From Caldilineaceae bacterium (GTDB lineage: Bacteria > Chloroflexota > Anaerolineae > Caldilineales > Caldilineaceae): a stretch of 38,673 nucleotides of DNA. The position numbers and the translations under genes are program-made. Numbering within the stretch: the stretch's first letter is position 1; each line of letters opens with the position of its first letter. Below, one piece after another: positions 8,346-18,513 of this stretch. The DNA is taken from contig JACKBA010000024.1 of the NCBI GenBank assembly GCA_020634815.1, positions 72,501 through 111,173 on the forward strand, read 5' to 3'. The notes under the pieces were generated by a model that worked only from the letters and a program-made list of their open reading frames with translations, did not search any database and was not told the DNA's origin.

Positions 8346-9541
8346 GCACCCACCTTTCCGAACGCACCGAAGGCGGCGTGACCGGCAGCACGCCGTTCAT
8401 CGACGAAGCGGAAGATCGCAGCATTGGGACTGTGGACGAACGGCTGGAAGCGGCCGACGAGCGCTTCTACTATGCAAATCCGTGGAAGCTCATCATGTGG
8501 CGCTTCCGCCGCCACCGGTTGGCCATGATTTCGTTGGTGGTCCTGGCACTTCTCTATCTTGGCGCCGTATTTGCCGAGTTCATCAGCCCCTACACGGCGA
8601 CCTGGCGCGCCGAAGGCTTTCAGATGATGCCCCCGACCAAGATTCATGTCTTCCATGAGGGTTCGCTGCACCGGCCCTTTGTCTATGCACTAGAAAAAAC
8701 ACTCGACCAGGAAACATTCAAATACGTTTTTACTGAGGATACGAGCACGCCCTACCCGATCCTGTTTTTTACGCAAGGCGTCGAGTACAAGATGTGGGGC
8801 CAGTGGCCGATGAGCATCCATCTCTTCGGTACAGGCGAAGACGCACCGGCGATCATGCTCTTCGGCTCAGATGAACTGGGGCGCGATATCTTCTCGCGTA
8901 CGATTTATGGTTCGCGCATCTCGCTCTCGATCGGTCTGTTTGGCGTGCTAATCAGTTTCATGATCGGCATTGCGATCGGCGGTATCTCTGGATACTTCGG
9001 CGGAACGACTGACGAGGTGATTCAGCGTATGATCGACGTCATCATTTCGATCCCGTTGATTCCTTTCTGGATGGCGCTTTCGGCTGCCTTGCCGCGCACG
9101 TGGACATCCACCCAGACTTTCCTGGCCATCACGCTTATTCTCGCGGCAGTTACATGGACCGGCCTGGCGCGTGTAGTGCGCGGCAAATTGTTGGCATTGC
9201 GTGAAGAGGACTATGCCCTGGCCGCGCAGGTTGCCGGCGCCAGCAAAGCGAGAATCATTTTCCGCCACCTCATGCCAGGATTCACCAGCCACCTGATCGT
9301 CTCGGTTACACTGGCAATCCCGGTCGCCATCCTGGGCGAGACTGCGTTGAGTTTTCTCGGCCTGGGCATTCAACCGCCGGCCGTCAGTTGGGGCGTCTTG
9401 CTCAAGGATGCACAGGACCTGGTGGCCGTGGCACAACAGCCCTGGCGCCTGATCCCGGCCATCTTTGTGATCGGTACGGTGCTCCTCTTCAATTTCGTCG
9501 GCGACGGTTTGCGCGATGCTGCCGATCCCTATTCGGCGTAG
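8342..9541 (+). CDS. ABC transporter permease, DppC/OppC type, with long periplasmic insertion
   Basis: A 399-residue permease, about 100 residues longer than typical DppC (near 300). After an N-terminal cytoplasmic stretch and the first helix (residues about 58-80, MISLVVLALLYLGAVFAEF) comes a hydrophilic extracytoplasmic region of roughly 100 residues. The conserved core then begins near LFGSDELGRDIFSR. The coupling loop near residues 280-310 (REEDYALAAQVAGASKARII) is the expected EAA-like motif. The extra region resembles extended permeases seen in several oligosaccharide or peptide systems and could touch the binding protein; that is inference. The gene overlaps the upstream permease by 4 bp. 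Confidence 0.9.
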   Translation: MSTHLSERTEGGVTGSTPFIDEAEDRSIGTVDERLEAADERFYYANPWKLIMWRFRRHRLAMISLVVLALLYLGAVFAEFISPYTATWRAEGFQMMPPTKIHVFHEGSLHRPFVYALEKTLDQETFKYVFTEDTSTPYPILFFTQGVEYKMWGQWPMSIHLFGTGEDAPAIMLFGSDELGRDIFSRTIYGSRISLSIGLFGVLISFMIGIAIGGISGYFGGTTDEVIQRMIDVIISIPLIPFWMALSAALPRTWTSTQTFLAITLILAAVTWTGLARVVRGKLLALREEDYALAAQVAGASKARIIFRHLMPGFTSHLIVSVTLAIPVAILGETALSFLGLGIQPPAVSWGVLLKDAQDLVAVAQQPWRLIPAIFVIGTVLLFNFVGDGLRDAADPYSA

Positions 9542-9579
9542 CCCGATTCCGGCTCGGCACACCAGCAAGGCAAATGACT

Positions 9580-10605
9580 ATGGAAAATGCGAATAACGTT
9601 CTGGTTGATATTCAGGATCTGAAAGTTCAATTCTTCCTGCACGAAGGTACCGTGCACGCGCTCGAAGGCGTCAGCTTCCAGATTCAGCAGGGGAAAACGC
9701 TGGGCGTCATCGGCGAGAGCGGCTCGGGCAAGTCGGTCACGGCGCAGGCGATCATGGGCATCATCCCGTCGCCGCCGGGCAAAGTGGTGGACGGTCGCGT
9801 GCTGCTGAACCTGCCCGAGAATGGCGCCAGCGTGCGTGTTGTAAATGTGACGGAACTCCCGCCCAGCGGGTCGGAGATTCGCAGCATTCGCGGCAAAGAA
9901 GTATCCATGATCTTCCAGGAGCCGATGACCTCCTTCAGCCCGGTCCACACCCTCGGCAATCAGATCATGGAAGCTGTCCGCATCCATTATCCCGAGGTGA
10001 GCAAGCGCGAGGCGCGCGAGCGGGCCATCGAGATGATGCGCCGTGTCGGCATCCCGCGCCCTGAAGAGCGCATTGACGCCTATCCGTTCCAGTTCTCCGG
10101 CGGCATGCGCCAGCGCGCCATGATCGCCATGTCGCTCGTCTGCAACCCGCGGCTGGTGATTGCCGATGAGCCGACGACGGCTCTCGACGTCACCATCGAG
10201 GCGCAGATTCTGGAGTTGCTCAAGGATCTACAGGCTGAGTTTGGCATGTCGATCATGTACATCAGCCACGATTTGACGGTGGTCGGCGGTGTGGCTGATG
10301 ACGTGGTGGTCATGTACCTGGGGCTCGTCATGGAGCAAGCTTCCACCAACGAGTTGTTTGACAACCCGCTGCACCCCTACACCGAGGCGCTCTGGCGCTC
10401 GATCCCGACGATCGACGGCGATCTCGACCGGCTGACGCCGATCCGCGGCGCGTTGCCCAGCCCTTTCGCCGTGCACCAGGGCTGTCCCTTCTTCTCCCGC
10501 TGTGAGAAGCGCATCCCCGGCGTGTGTGATGTCTCGCGCCCGCCCATGGTCGAAGTGCGGCCGCAGCACTGGGTGCGCTGTTTCCTATACACCGAGTCGA
10601 AATAG
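9580..10605 (+). CDS. ABC transporter ATPase, DppD/OppD type
   Basis: A 341-residue ATP-binding subunit that powers the importer. Walker A is GESGSGKS (residues 45-52), the signature is FSGGMRQR, Walker B is LVIADEPTTALD, and the switch His lies in MYISHDLT. The C-terminal oligopeptide-transport extension carries a Cys cluster (CPFFSRCEKRIPGVC), which in this family can bind an iron-sulfur cluster or metal. The ATG at 9580 has AAGG 9 nt upstream; an ATG at 9574 is only two codons earlier and is also possible. It lies 38 bp after the permease and 13 bp before the second ATPase, in the same operon. Confidence 0.92.
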   Translation: MENANNVLVDIQDLKVQFFLHEGTVHALEGVSFQIQQGKTLGVIGESGSGKSVTAQAIMGIIPSPPGKVVDGRVLLNLPENGASVRVVNVTELPPSGSEIRSIRGKEVSMIFQEPMTSFSPVHTLGNQIMEAVRIHYPEVSKREARERAIEMMRRVGIPRPEERIDAYPFQFSGGMRQRAMIAMSLVCNPRLVIADEPTTALDVTIEAQILELLKDLQAEFGMSIMYISHDLTVVGGVADDVVVMYLGLVMEQASTNELFDNPLHPYTEALWRSIPTIDGDLDRLTPIRGALPSPFAVHQGCPFFSRCEKRIPGVCDVSRPPMVEVRPQHWVRCFLYTESK

Positions 10606-10618
10606 AGAGAGAACAGCC

Positions 10619-11633
<1,015 letters not shown>

Positions 11634-11656
<23 letters not shown>

Positions 11657-13757
11657 CACAGGGCAGGATCTGGTCAACCCACCCGTACGCGCCTATGTCG
11701 CCGCGTACGGGCTGTGGTTCCTCACGTTTCTGGTTGGGTTGGTAGTTGCCTTTGCCGTTCGTGACGTGTTCCAGATGGCGATGGTCTTCACGCCGCTGGA
11801 TCGCTACGGCGTGCACCTCTTCAACCAGATCAGCGTTGTGGTGCTGGTCGTACTGCTGCTTGCCCTGGTCGTCGTCACCGAAGCGTATTACCGCAATGGC
11901 GTGCCGCGCCGGCAGGTTGGGGTGCGTTTTGCACGCGTTATCGGGATCCTGGCGCTGATTCTCGCCGTAGCGCAGGGTGTACGACTGGCGCTGGAAGTGG
12001 TCGCCGGTTCCGTAAATCTGCTCAGCGTCTTGATCCTTGCCGTGAGCCTGGGTATCTATGGCGGGGCGCGGGAGGTCGTCAAGCGCCAGGCACAGCCGGC
12101 AGACGCAAGCAGCGCTCGTCGCGAGGTCATGTCCGGCGCCCTTGTCGGTGCTCTGCTGGCCGCCGGCGCCGTGTTGATCGCACTCGCCATCAAGACACCG
12201 CTGAACCCATACGACGAGGGGCTGGCGTTGGTTGGCGGCATGCGCGTCTTGCACGGCGACGTCCCGCTGCGCGACTACTGGGCCATCTATCCGCCCGGCC
12301 AATCCTATGTGCTGGCCGCGCTCTTTGGCGTTGCCGGCGAGAATGTGCTGGTCGAGCGCGTCTACGATACGCTGGTCCGCGTCTTGCTGGCCCTGGTCAT
12401 CTACCTGGTGTCGGCACGTGTGCTGCGCTCGTGGCGCTGGGCACTGGCGCCCTACCTGGCTGCCGCAGTATTGCTGGCCTCCGCAACTTTCTATGGCTAT
12501 GCGGTTTTCCCGGCGCTGCTCTGTGGCTTTGCCGCGCTGTTGCTGGGGTTTATCTACGTGGACCGCGACAAGCTGCGCTGGCTCGTTGGCGCCGGCCTTC
12601 TGGCAGGCGTGACGGTCTTCTTTCGGCTCGATCTTGGATTCTACACGGCAGCATCGATCGGCGTCCTGCTGATTCTCACCTGGCTCTTGCCGCCGGAGGG
12701 TGACGTTGCCTGGGGAGATCGCACGCGCCGGCTCATGCTTGCGGTGCTGGCCGCGGCCGGCCCGGCCCTCCTGCTCGTGCTCGTCTTCTACGGCTATCTG
12801 GGCAGCGTGGCCGGCTTTAGTACGATGGTCGAAAACCTGCTCGTCTTTCCCGCTACGACTTTCCGCGCCGTTCGTCACCTGCCCTACCCGCCGCTGATCC
12901 CGGATTGGTCGATCTGGTCCGGCGAGGGCAGTATCGATGTCCGGCTCGATCGGATGTTGAGCGACTATCTGCGTTTCTATATTCCGCTGCTTGTTTACGT
13001 CCTATCGTCGGCGTTGTTGGTGGTCTCTGCCGTGCGTGCAGGGCGCGGCGGGCGGCGCTTTGCGCGCACCGACAGCATGGCGGCCGCGCTGGTCGTCTTC
13101 GGCGCGGGCATGTTCGTGCAGGCGCTCAGCCGCTACGACGAGATCCATGTGCTGCCGGCATCGCTGGTCGTGGTGATTCTGATTACGTGGATGGTGCGCC
13201 AGATTCCCGCCGGGCGGTGGTCTCAACCCTGGGTGACAGTGCCCGTAGCCGCTGTGCTGCTGGTGCCGTTCACACTCTATTTTGTCTCGCCCTATATCGG
13301 TCTCAGCAATATCGTGCGTCACTTCACGCCGCTTGGCTGCTATTCGACCTTGCCGCGCGCCGGATGCGTGCCGACATTGCCAGGACAGGACGATGCAGTG
13401 CAGATCCTCGACCACCAGTCTCCCGAGCGCGGCCCGCTCTTTGCCGGGCTGCCGCGCCACGATAACGTCTTTGCCAACGACGTGAGCATCTATTTTCTGG
13501 CCGGCCGGCCGATTGCCACGCGCTATCACGAATTGCATCCGGGCGTGACGACGACACAAGTTGTGCAGGAGGAGATGGTGGCCGAGCTGACGGCGCAGGC
13601 GCCGGGATGGCTGGTCTTTATCACGTGGGGTAATCCGAGCGAGCCGAACGCCAGCCGCTTCAACAGCGGCGTCACGTTGCTCGATGACTATATCCGCGAC
13701 CTGTACAAGCGTGAACACACCGTCGGCATGTACGAGCTATGGCGCCGGCAGCCGTGA
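11634..13757 (+). CDS. GT-C superfamily membrane glycosyltransferase-like protein
   Basis: A 707-residue polytopic membrane protein with many hydrophobic helices (about a dozen) and a soluble C-terminal region of roughly 140 residues. The first large loop has an acidic pair, D194-E195, in NPYDEGLALVGGMRVLHG, followed by DYWAIYPPGQSY. This layout is typical of lipid-sugar-dependent GT-C enzymes (ArnT/PMT/GT39-like), where the Asp is catalytic. It would transfer a sugar from a polyprenyl carrier on the outer side of the membrane. Start: GTG with GGGAGGAG 9 nt upstream, inside the preceding ATPase gene. The acceptor and donor are unknown. The link to the transporter operon is by position only. 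Confidence 0.7.
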
Positions 13758-13808
13758 CGTCGCGGATCATATGACTTTACACTCGTTCACTGAGTAGAGG
13801 AGAGAAAC

Positions 13809-14807
13809 ATGTTGAAAGTAGCAGTGATCGGCCTGGGCAATATCGGCAACACCCACGCGCCCGTCTACCAGGCCGACCCGCTGGCCGACCTGGTTGCCGT
13901 GTGTGACATCATCAAGGAGCGCGCCGACCGGGCAGCCGAACGCTACGGCGTGCGCGCCTACTACAGCGTCGAGGAGATGCTCAAGCACGAGGAACTCGAC
14001 GCGGTCAGTGTCTGCTCGGCCGGCGTGGAGAATGGCGGCGACCACTTCGAGCCGACCATGCAATGCCTGGAGGCCGGCCTGAACGTGCTGGGCGAGAAAC
14101 CCATCTCCAACGAGATCGAGAAGGCGCGGCAGATGGTGGCCAAGGCCGACCAGAAGGGCGTCTACTACGGCATCAACCTCAACCACCGCTTTGTGCCGCC
14201 GGCGGCCAAGGCTAAGGAGTGGGTGGAGGAAGGGCGGCTGGGCGACCTGCTGCTCATCAACATGACCATGTGGATCGGCAATCCCAACGAGACGTCGCCG
14301 TGGTTCCACATCCGCGCCCTGCACCCCCACTCGCTCGATATCATGCGCTTCTTCTGCGGCGACGTTGAACGCGTGCACGCGTTCTTCAACCAGGCGCCGG
14401 GCCGCGTCTGCTACTCCAACGTACAGGTCAATCTGCAATTTGCCAACGGCGTCATCGGCCATCTCACCGGCAGCTATGACACCAACCCGCGCCACAATCT
14501 GGAACGCTGCGAGGTGTTGGGCACCAAGGGCCGCTTCGTGCTCGACAATCTCTACGAGGAACTGACCCTCTACCCGCGCAATTCCGACGAGCTGACCGTC
14601 ATCCGCAACAGCATCATGGGCGGGTTGAGCGGCTTCAACGCCACCTTCAGCAACCGCATCCACCGCTTCCTGGAGCAGGTCGATGCGCGCGTGCCGCGCG
14701 ACCAGTTCGAGGCGTCCGGCCACGAAGGGCTGGCCGTGCAGGAGATCATCGAGGCGGCGATTCGCTCCTTCCAGACCGGCCGCGCCGAGGAAGTGCCGAT
14801 CGGGTAG
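13809..14807 (+). CDS. Gfo/Idh/MocA oxidoreductase 1
   Basis: A 332-residue NAD(P)-dependent sugar or cyclitol dehydrogenase. The N-terminal Rossmann fold has VIGLGNIGNTH (residues 5-15). The family EKP motif is GEKPISN with K97, the lysine expected at the active site. The C-terminal alpha/beta domain carries the NLNHRF and HPHSLDIMRFF stretches. GAGGAGAGAAAC directly precedes the ATG. It is clearly paralogous to the gene at 21067-22059; both share GINLNHRF, GEKPISN and the same loop order. It follows the GT-C gene by about 50 bp with no terminator in between, so it may be in the same transcript. The last codon is immediately followed by a heptad repeat. Confidence 0.9.
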   Translation: MLKVAVIGLGNIGNTHAPVYQADPLADLVAVCDIIKERADRAAERYGVRAYYSVEEMLKHEELDAVSVCSAGVENGGDHFEPTMQCLEAGLNVLGEKPISNEIEKARQMVAKADQKGVYYGINLNHRFVPPAAKAKEWVEEGRLGDLLLINMTMWIGNPNETSPWFHIRALHPHSLDIMRFFCGDVERVHAFFNQAPGRVCYSNVQVNLQFANGVIGHLTGSYDTNPRHNLERCEVLGTKGRFVLDNLYEELTLYPRNSDELTVIRNSIMGGLSGFNATFSNRIHRFLEQVDARVPRDQFEASGHEGLAVQEIIEAAIRSFQTGRAEEVPIG

Positions 14808-14849
14808 GAGGGGCGAGGGGCGAGGGGCGAGTTGCGAGGGGCGACGACG
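14808..14849 (+). repeat. GAGNNGC heptad repeats, forward copy
   Basis: Six consecutive 7-mers: GAGGGGC three times, GAGTTGC, GAGGGGC, GACGACG. They start at the base after the stop codon of the oxidoreductase. A 20-nt stretch (14826-14845) recurs exactly in reverse complement at 21017-21036. Confidence 0.75.
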
Positions 14850-14855
14850 AAAGGC

Positions 14856-14940
14856 CCTACCACCAAGGCACAAAGGGATCAAAGGGGCACGAAGCGCTCG
14901 ATGGTAGGTACCACGATGCCCTTCTTTGTGTCCTTTGTGG
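14856..14940. repeat. CACAAAG-type imperfect palindrome, copy 1
   Basis: CCACCAAGGCACAAAG (14860-14875) faces CTTTGTGTCCTTTGTGG (14924-14940) in inverted orientation, and CCTACCA (14856-14862) matches TGGTAGG (14902-14908). It fills the gap before the oxidoreductase at 14986. A relative lies at 22072-22160. Confidence 0.6.
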
Positions 14941-14985
14941 TTTGCTTTTCTGATGGTTTCTGAGCGAGTGAGCGGACAATAAGGT

Positions 14986-16044
14986 ATGACGGCAAGAATC
15001 GGTATCGGCGTGATCAGCTTTGCGCACGGGCACGCCAATCTCTACTGCGACCGGCTGGCCACCTACGACGATGTGCGCCTGGTTGCCTGCTGGGATGATG
15101 ACGCGGAGCGGGGCGGCGCGACCGCGGCAAAGTACGGCATGCGCTACTCACCGCGCCTGGAAGACCTGCTCGGCGACCCGGCCGTGCAGGGCGTGATCGT
15201 CACCTGCGAGACCAACCGCCACGCCGAGATGGTGCTGGCGGCGGCCGCGGCGGGCAAGCACATCCTCTGCCAGAAGCCCATGGCGTTGACATTGGCCGAC
15301 TGCGATCGCATGGCCGCCGCGGTGGAAGCTGCCGGCGTCAAGTTCATGATGGCCTACCAGATGCGCCACGATCCCTCCAACCAGAAGATCAAGGAGTTGG
15401 TGGAGAGCGGCGCGGTGGGGCGCGTCAGCCTGGTGCGCCGGCGCCACTGCATTCCGGTGCTCTTCAACGAAGGTTTCGTCAACGGGCCGACGCGCTGGCA
15501 TCTTGATCCCGAGAAGAATGTGGGCATGTTCATGGACGATGCCAGCCACGCTACCGACTTCCTGCACTGGATCCTGGGGCGCCCAACCAGCGTCATGGCT
15601 GAGATCGACAACACCATCACCGACGTCGCGCCTGACGACACCGGCGTCGCCATCTACCGTTATACCAACGGCGCGATGGCCGTGCTGCTCAACTCCTCGG
15701 TGACGCTGGCCGGCGAGAACACGACGGAGGTCTATGGCGACGCGGGCGTGATCATCCAGAACCACGACGACGTGCCGTCGACCAATGGCCCGCTGCCGCC
15801 GCAGCCGATCGCGCTCAAGCTCTTTCGCCGCGACGAGACCCAGTGGCAGGACATGGGCATCCCGATCCCGCCCAGCCATGCCGAGCGTATCGCCGCGGTG
15901 CCGCGCGCCTTTATCGATTGCATCAAGTTCGACCTGGCGCCGCCGACCACCGCCGCGGATGGCCGTGTCTCCATCGAAATGGTACTCGGCGCGTACCAGT
16001 CGGCGCGCGAAGGCCGCCGCGTCCATTTCCCGCTAGAACCGTAG
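14986..16044 (+). CDS. Gfo/Idh/MocA oxidoreductase 2 (QKP variant)
   Basis: A 352-residue member of the Gfo/Idh/MocA dehydrogenases, more distant from the other two copies in this window. The N-terminus (IGVISFAHGHANLYC) replaces the usual GxGxxG with a looser Rossmann start. The normal EKP motif reads CQKPMAL, so the Glu is Gln96 while K97 is kept. A His-containing stretch (DDASHATDFLHWILG) matches the family's substrate region. The ribosome site is weak (AATAAGGT before the ATG). The changes at the nucleotide loop and EKP motif make classical dehydrogenase activity less certain. It sits between two repeat elements. Confidence 0.87.
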   Translation: MTARIGIGVISFAHGHANLYCDRLATYDDVRLVACWDDDAERGGATAAKYGMRYSPRLEDLLGDPAVQGVIVTCETNRHAEMVLAAAAAGKHILCQKPMALTLADCDRMAAAVEAAGVKFMMAYQMRHDPSNQKIKELVESGAVGRVSLVRRRHCIPVLFNEGFVNGPTRWHLDPEKNVGMFMDDASHATDFLHWILGRPTSVMAEIDNTITDVAPDDTGVAIYRYTNGAMAVLLNSSVTLAGENTTEVYGDAGVIIQNHDDVPSTNGPLPPQPIALKLFRRDETQWQDMGIPIPPSHAERIAAVPRAFIDCIKFDLAPPTTAADGRVSIEMVLGAYQSAREGRRVHFPLEP

Positions 16045-16055
16045 AAACTGGGGGA

Positions 16056-16155
16056 ATAGAACGCGGATGACGCGGATTCAGCGGATAACCGCTGATGAAA
16101 TCTGCGCAAATCCGCCCGATCGCACAGCGGGCGCAAAGCGTCATCCGCGTTCTAT
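16056..16155. repeat. Palindromic repeat with 18-bp perfect arms, upstream copy
   Basis: The 18-nt arm at 16056-16073 (begins ATAGAACGCGG) is the exact reverse complement of 16138-16155. Inside are further copies of GCGGAT/ATCCGC-like blocks. It occupies the gap between oxidoreductase 2 and the sulfotransferase-like gene. A second copy lies at 16981-17063, on the other side of that gene. Confidence 0.8.
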
Positions 16156-16185
16156 CTCTTCCGCACTATTTAGAGGTAAGTGCCG

Positions 16186-16992
16186 ATGTCTCTGATCACA
16201 ATCATCGGGCGCGGGCATGGCGGCACGCGTGCGATGTCACACACGCTGATCGCCAGCAACGTCTTCATGGGTGAGCCGCTCAACCGCTCGGGCGATCTGC
16301 TGCCGCCGCAGGCGATGTACGAGGCGTGCCGCGTGCTGGCGCGCTCCGTGACGTGGACGGGCGGTCTGACGTGGGATTTCAGCGCGCTGCACACCATGCC
16401 GATCCCGGATGAATTCACCGATCTGGTCAACGAGTACCTGAAGAAGGTGCTGGCGGCCAAGGACGAACACAAGGGCTGGAAAATCCCGGAGACGACGCTG
16501 GTCTTTCCGTGGATCGTACGCATCTTCCCGGAGATCAAGTATATCCACTGGGTGCGCAATCCGCGCGACAACATCCTGGCGCGCCACCTGACCGACGACC
16601 TTGGCGATTTTGGCGTGCCGCATCCCGACGCCGAGGAGTTGCTGGTCGAACGCTATCCTGCCGAGCTGGAGGCTGCCGCCACGCCTGAGCAGCGCGAAGA
16701 GTTGATCTGGCGCATGCGGCGCGCCATCTCCTGGCAATATCAGCATGAGATCGTGGCGGCGACGCCCAAGCCGGCCAACTGGCTCGTCGTACGCTTCGAG
16801 GACTTCGTCAACCAGCAGGATGCCACGCTGGCGCGCCTGGAGGCGTACCTGGGCTTCCCGCTCGGTCGTATCATCGTGCGCCGCGAGCCGGTGGGCCGCT
16901 ACGACCGCGCCGAAGGGCCGAGCTACTTCGACTTCCTGGAAGAAGGCATGCGCGAGTTCGGCTACGAAATACCAGGAATGGAACGCGGATAA
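16186..16992 (+). CDS. Sulfotransferase-like protein
   Basis: A 268-residue P-loop protein of the sulfotransferase type, expected to use PAPS. The N-terminal phosphosulfate loop is IIGRGHGGTR (residues 6-15), and the 3'-phosphate region is WVRNPRDN (R124-D128), the standard RxPR-like motif. VVRFEDFV and the LEAYLGF stretch fit the C-terminal part of the family. AGAGGT lies 8 nt before the chosen ATG; a GTG two codons earlier is possible. The gene is bracketed by two copies of the same palindromic repeat, and the second copy supplies the last codons and the stop (MERG-stop). Acceptor unknown; it sits beside a sulfatase gene and sugar enzymes. Other P-loop transferases of this fold cannot be excluded. 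Confidence 0.72.
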   Translation: MSLITIIGRGHGGTRAMSHTLIASNVFMGEPLNRSGDLLPPQAMYEACRVLARSVTWTGGLTWDFSALHTMPIPDEFTDLVNEYLKKVLAAKDEHKGWKIPETTLVFPWIVRIFPEIKYIHWVRNPRDNILARHLTDDLGDFGVPHPDAEELLVERYPAELEAAATPEQREELIWRMRRAISWQYQHEIVAATPKPANWLVVRFEDFVNQQDATLARLEAYLGFPLGRIIVRREPVGRYDRAEGPSYFDFLEEGMREFGYEIPGMERG

Positions 16993-17063
16993 CGCGGATT
17001 AAGCGGATTTTCACGGATTCAATCCGCGGGCATCCGCCCAATCGGCGTCATCCGCGTTCTATC
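16981..17063. repeat. Palindromic repeat, downstream copy
   Basis: GAACGCGGAT (16981-16990) pairs with ATCCGCGTTC (17050-17059), and with one mismatch the stem extends to 16 bp. The right arm at 17045-17063 is identical over 19 nt to 16138-16156 of the upstream copy. The left arm overlaps the stop codon of the sulfotransferase gene. Confidence 0.78.
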
Positions 17064-17104
17064 GCTACTCAATCTGGAAGATCACTCTCTGGAAGGAATT
17101 TGAT

Positions 17105-18505
17105 ATGCCTGCACGCCGCACCCGCAAACCGAATATCGTTCTCTTTGGTATCGACTCGCTGCGCCGCGACCACATGAGTTGCTACGGCTATCACCGGCTC
17201 ACGACGCCGCACATCGACCGCTTTGCGCAGCAGAGCACGCTCTTCGAGCAGACCTTCAGCGCCTACATCCCCACGACCAGCGCGTATGCCTCCATGCTCA
17301 CCGGGCAGGATGTCTTCACGACGCAGGTCGTTGCGTTGCGCCACAAGGGGCCGCTGCGCCCGGAGGTCAAGACGCTGGCCGAGATGTTACGCGAGGAAGG
17401 CTACGACACAACCTGTGTCGGCTTTGGCGGCAACCCCAGTTCGCGCGGCTTCGACAAGTACATCGAGTTTCCCGGCTGGGGAAGCTGGAACGAGGGGCGC
17501 AGCCCCAAGGCGCAGAATCTCAACGACGTGGCCATCCCCGAGTTGGACCGCTTGGCGCGCAAGCGCGATCCCTTCTTCCTCTTCCTGCGCCACATGGACC
17601 CGCACTCGCCCTACCTGCCGCCGGCGCCCTATGAGCGCATGTTCTATCACGGTAACGAGTTCGACAAGCGCAACAAGTCCATGGAGCCGGTGATGGCCTT
17701 CAAGCCCTTCCGTGACTTCTTTGCGAGCTGGATGCCGCCGGGCGTCACCGACAAGGAGTACATCATTGCCCAGTACGATGGCGCCGTCGCCTATATGGAC
17801 GCCGCCATCCAGAGCATCTTCACGGCGCTGGAGGCGCGCGGGCTGGCCGAGAACACCATCGTCGTCATCAACGGCGACCACGGCGAGACGCTCTACGACC
17901 ACGACTGCTACTTCGACCACCACGGCATGTACGAGCCGACGCTGGTCGTGCCGCTCATCATCCGCTACCCCGGCAAGGTGCCGGCCGGCGTGCGCGTCAA
18001 GGGCTACAACCAGCACAAGGACCTGGTGCCTACGCTCTTCGAGCTGGCCGGCATCGAGCGCCCGGAGTTGAGCTTCGACGGTCGATCGCTCATGCCCATG
18101 GTGCGCGGCGAGGTGGCCTCGCACGAGAGCGAATTCTACATCACCGAGTGCACGTGGATGCGCAAGCACGGCTGGCGCACACCCAACTGGAAGCTCATCG
18201 TGGCGCTCGAGCCAGACTTCCACTTCAAGCCGCCGGTCGAGCTGTACAACCTCTTTGAGGATCCGGAAGAGTCGGCCAACCTGGCCGAATCGCACCCTGA
18301 GGTTGTCGCCGACCTGACCCGGCGCATGAATGAATGGATCGCCCGGCGCGAGGCGGAGACCGGCCTGCCCAATCCCATCTACAACCAGCCCGGCTGGCAT
18401 GGCGACGTTACCGTCGACTATTTCACCACTTCGCAGCAGGCGTACGACACCCTGCACATCGGCGATCCGGCGCAGGCGGCGCGCCTGCAATCGCGTTCCA
18501 GGTAG
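17105..18505 (+). CDS. Alkaline-phosphatase-superfamily hydrolase (sulfatase-like, no C-x-P-x-R)
   Basis: A 466-residue protein with the sulfatase/alkaline phosphatase fold. Metal ligands are visible: D17 in FGIDSLRRDH and D258-H259 in INGDHGE, then a DHHGMYEPTLVVPLIIRYPG stretch typical of these enzymes. At the nucleophile position, where sulfatases have C-x-P-x-R before ASxLTG, it has T57-T-S-A-Y before ASMLTG. No Cys or Ser can mature to formylglycine in that position, and Thr is the likely nucleophile. Thr nucleophiles occur in phosphodiesterase branches of the superfamily. The substrate may therefore be a phosphodiester or another ester instead of a sulfate. No signal peptide is seen, so it is likely cytoplasmic. 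GGAAGGAATTTGAT precedes the ATG. Confidence 0.8.
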   Translation: MPARRTRKPNIVLFGIDSLRRDHMSCYGYHRLTTPHIDRFAQQSTLFEQTFSAYIPTTSAYASMLTGQDVFTTQVVALRHKGPLRPEVKTLAEMLREEGYDTTCVGFGGNPSSRGFDKYIEFPGWGSWNEGRSPKAQNLNDVAIPELDRLARKRDPFFLFLRHMDPHSPYLPPAPYERMFYHGNEFDKRNKSMEPVMAFKPFRDFFASWMPPGVTDKEYIIAQYDGAVAYMDAAIQSIFTALEARGLAENTIVVINGDHGETLYDHDCYFDHHGMYEPTLVVPLIIRYPGKVPAGVRVKGYNQHKDLVPTLFELAGIERPELSFDGRSLMPMVRGEVASHESEFYITECTWMRKHGWRTPNWKLIVALEPDFHFKPPVELYNLFEDPEESANLAESHPEVVADLTRRMNEWIARREAETGLPNPIYNQPGWHGDVTVDYFTTSQQAYDTLHIGDPAQAARLQSRSR

Positions 18506-18513
18506 TTCGGCCG

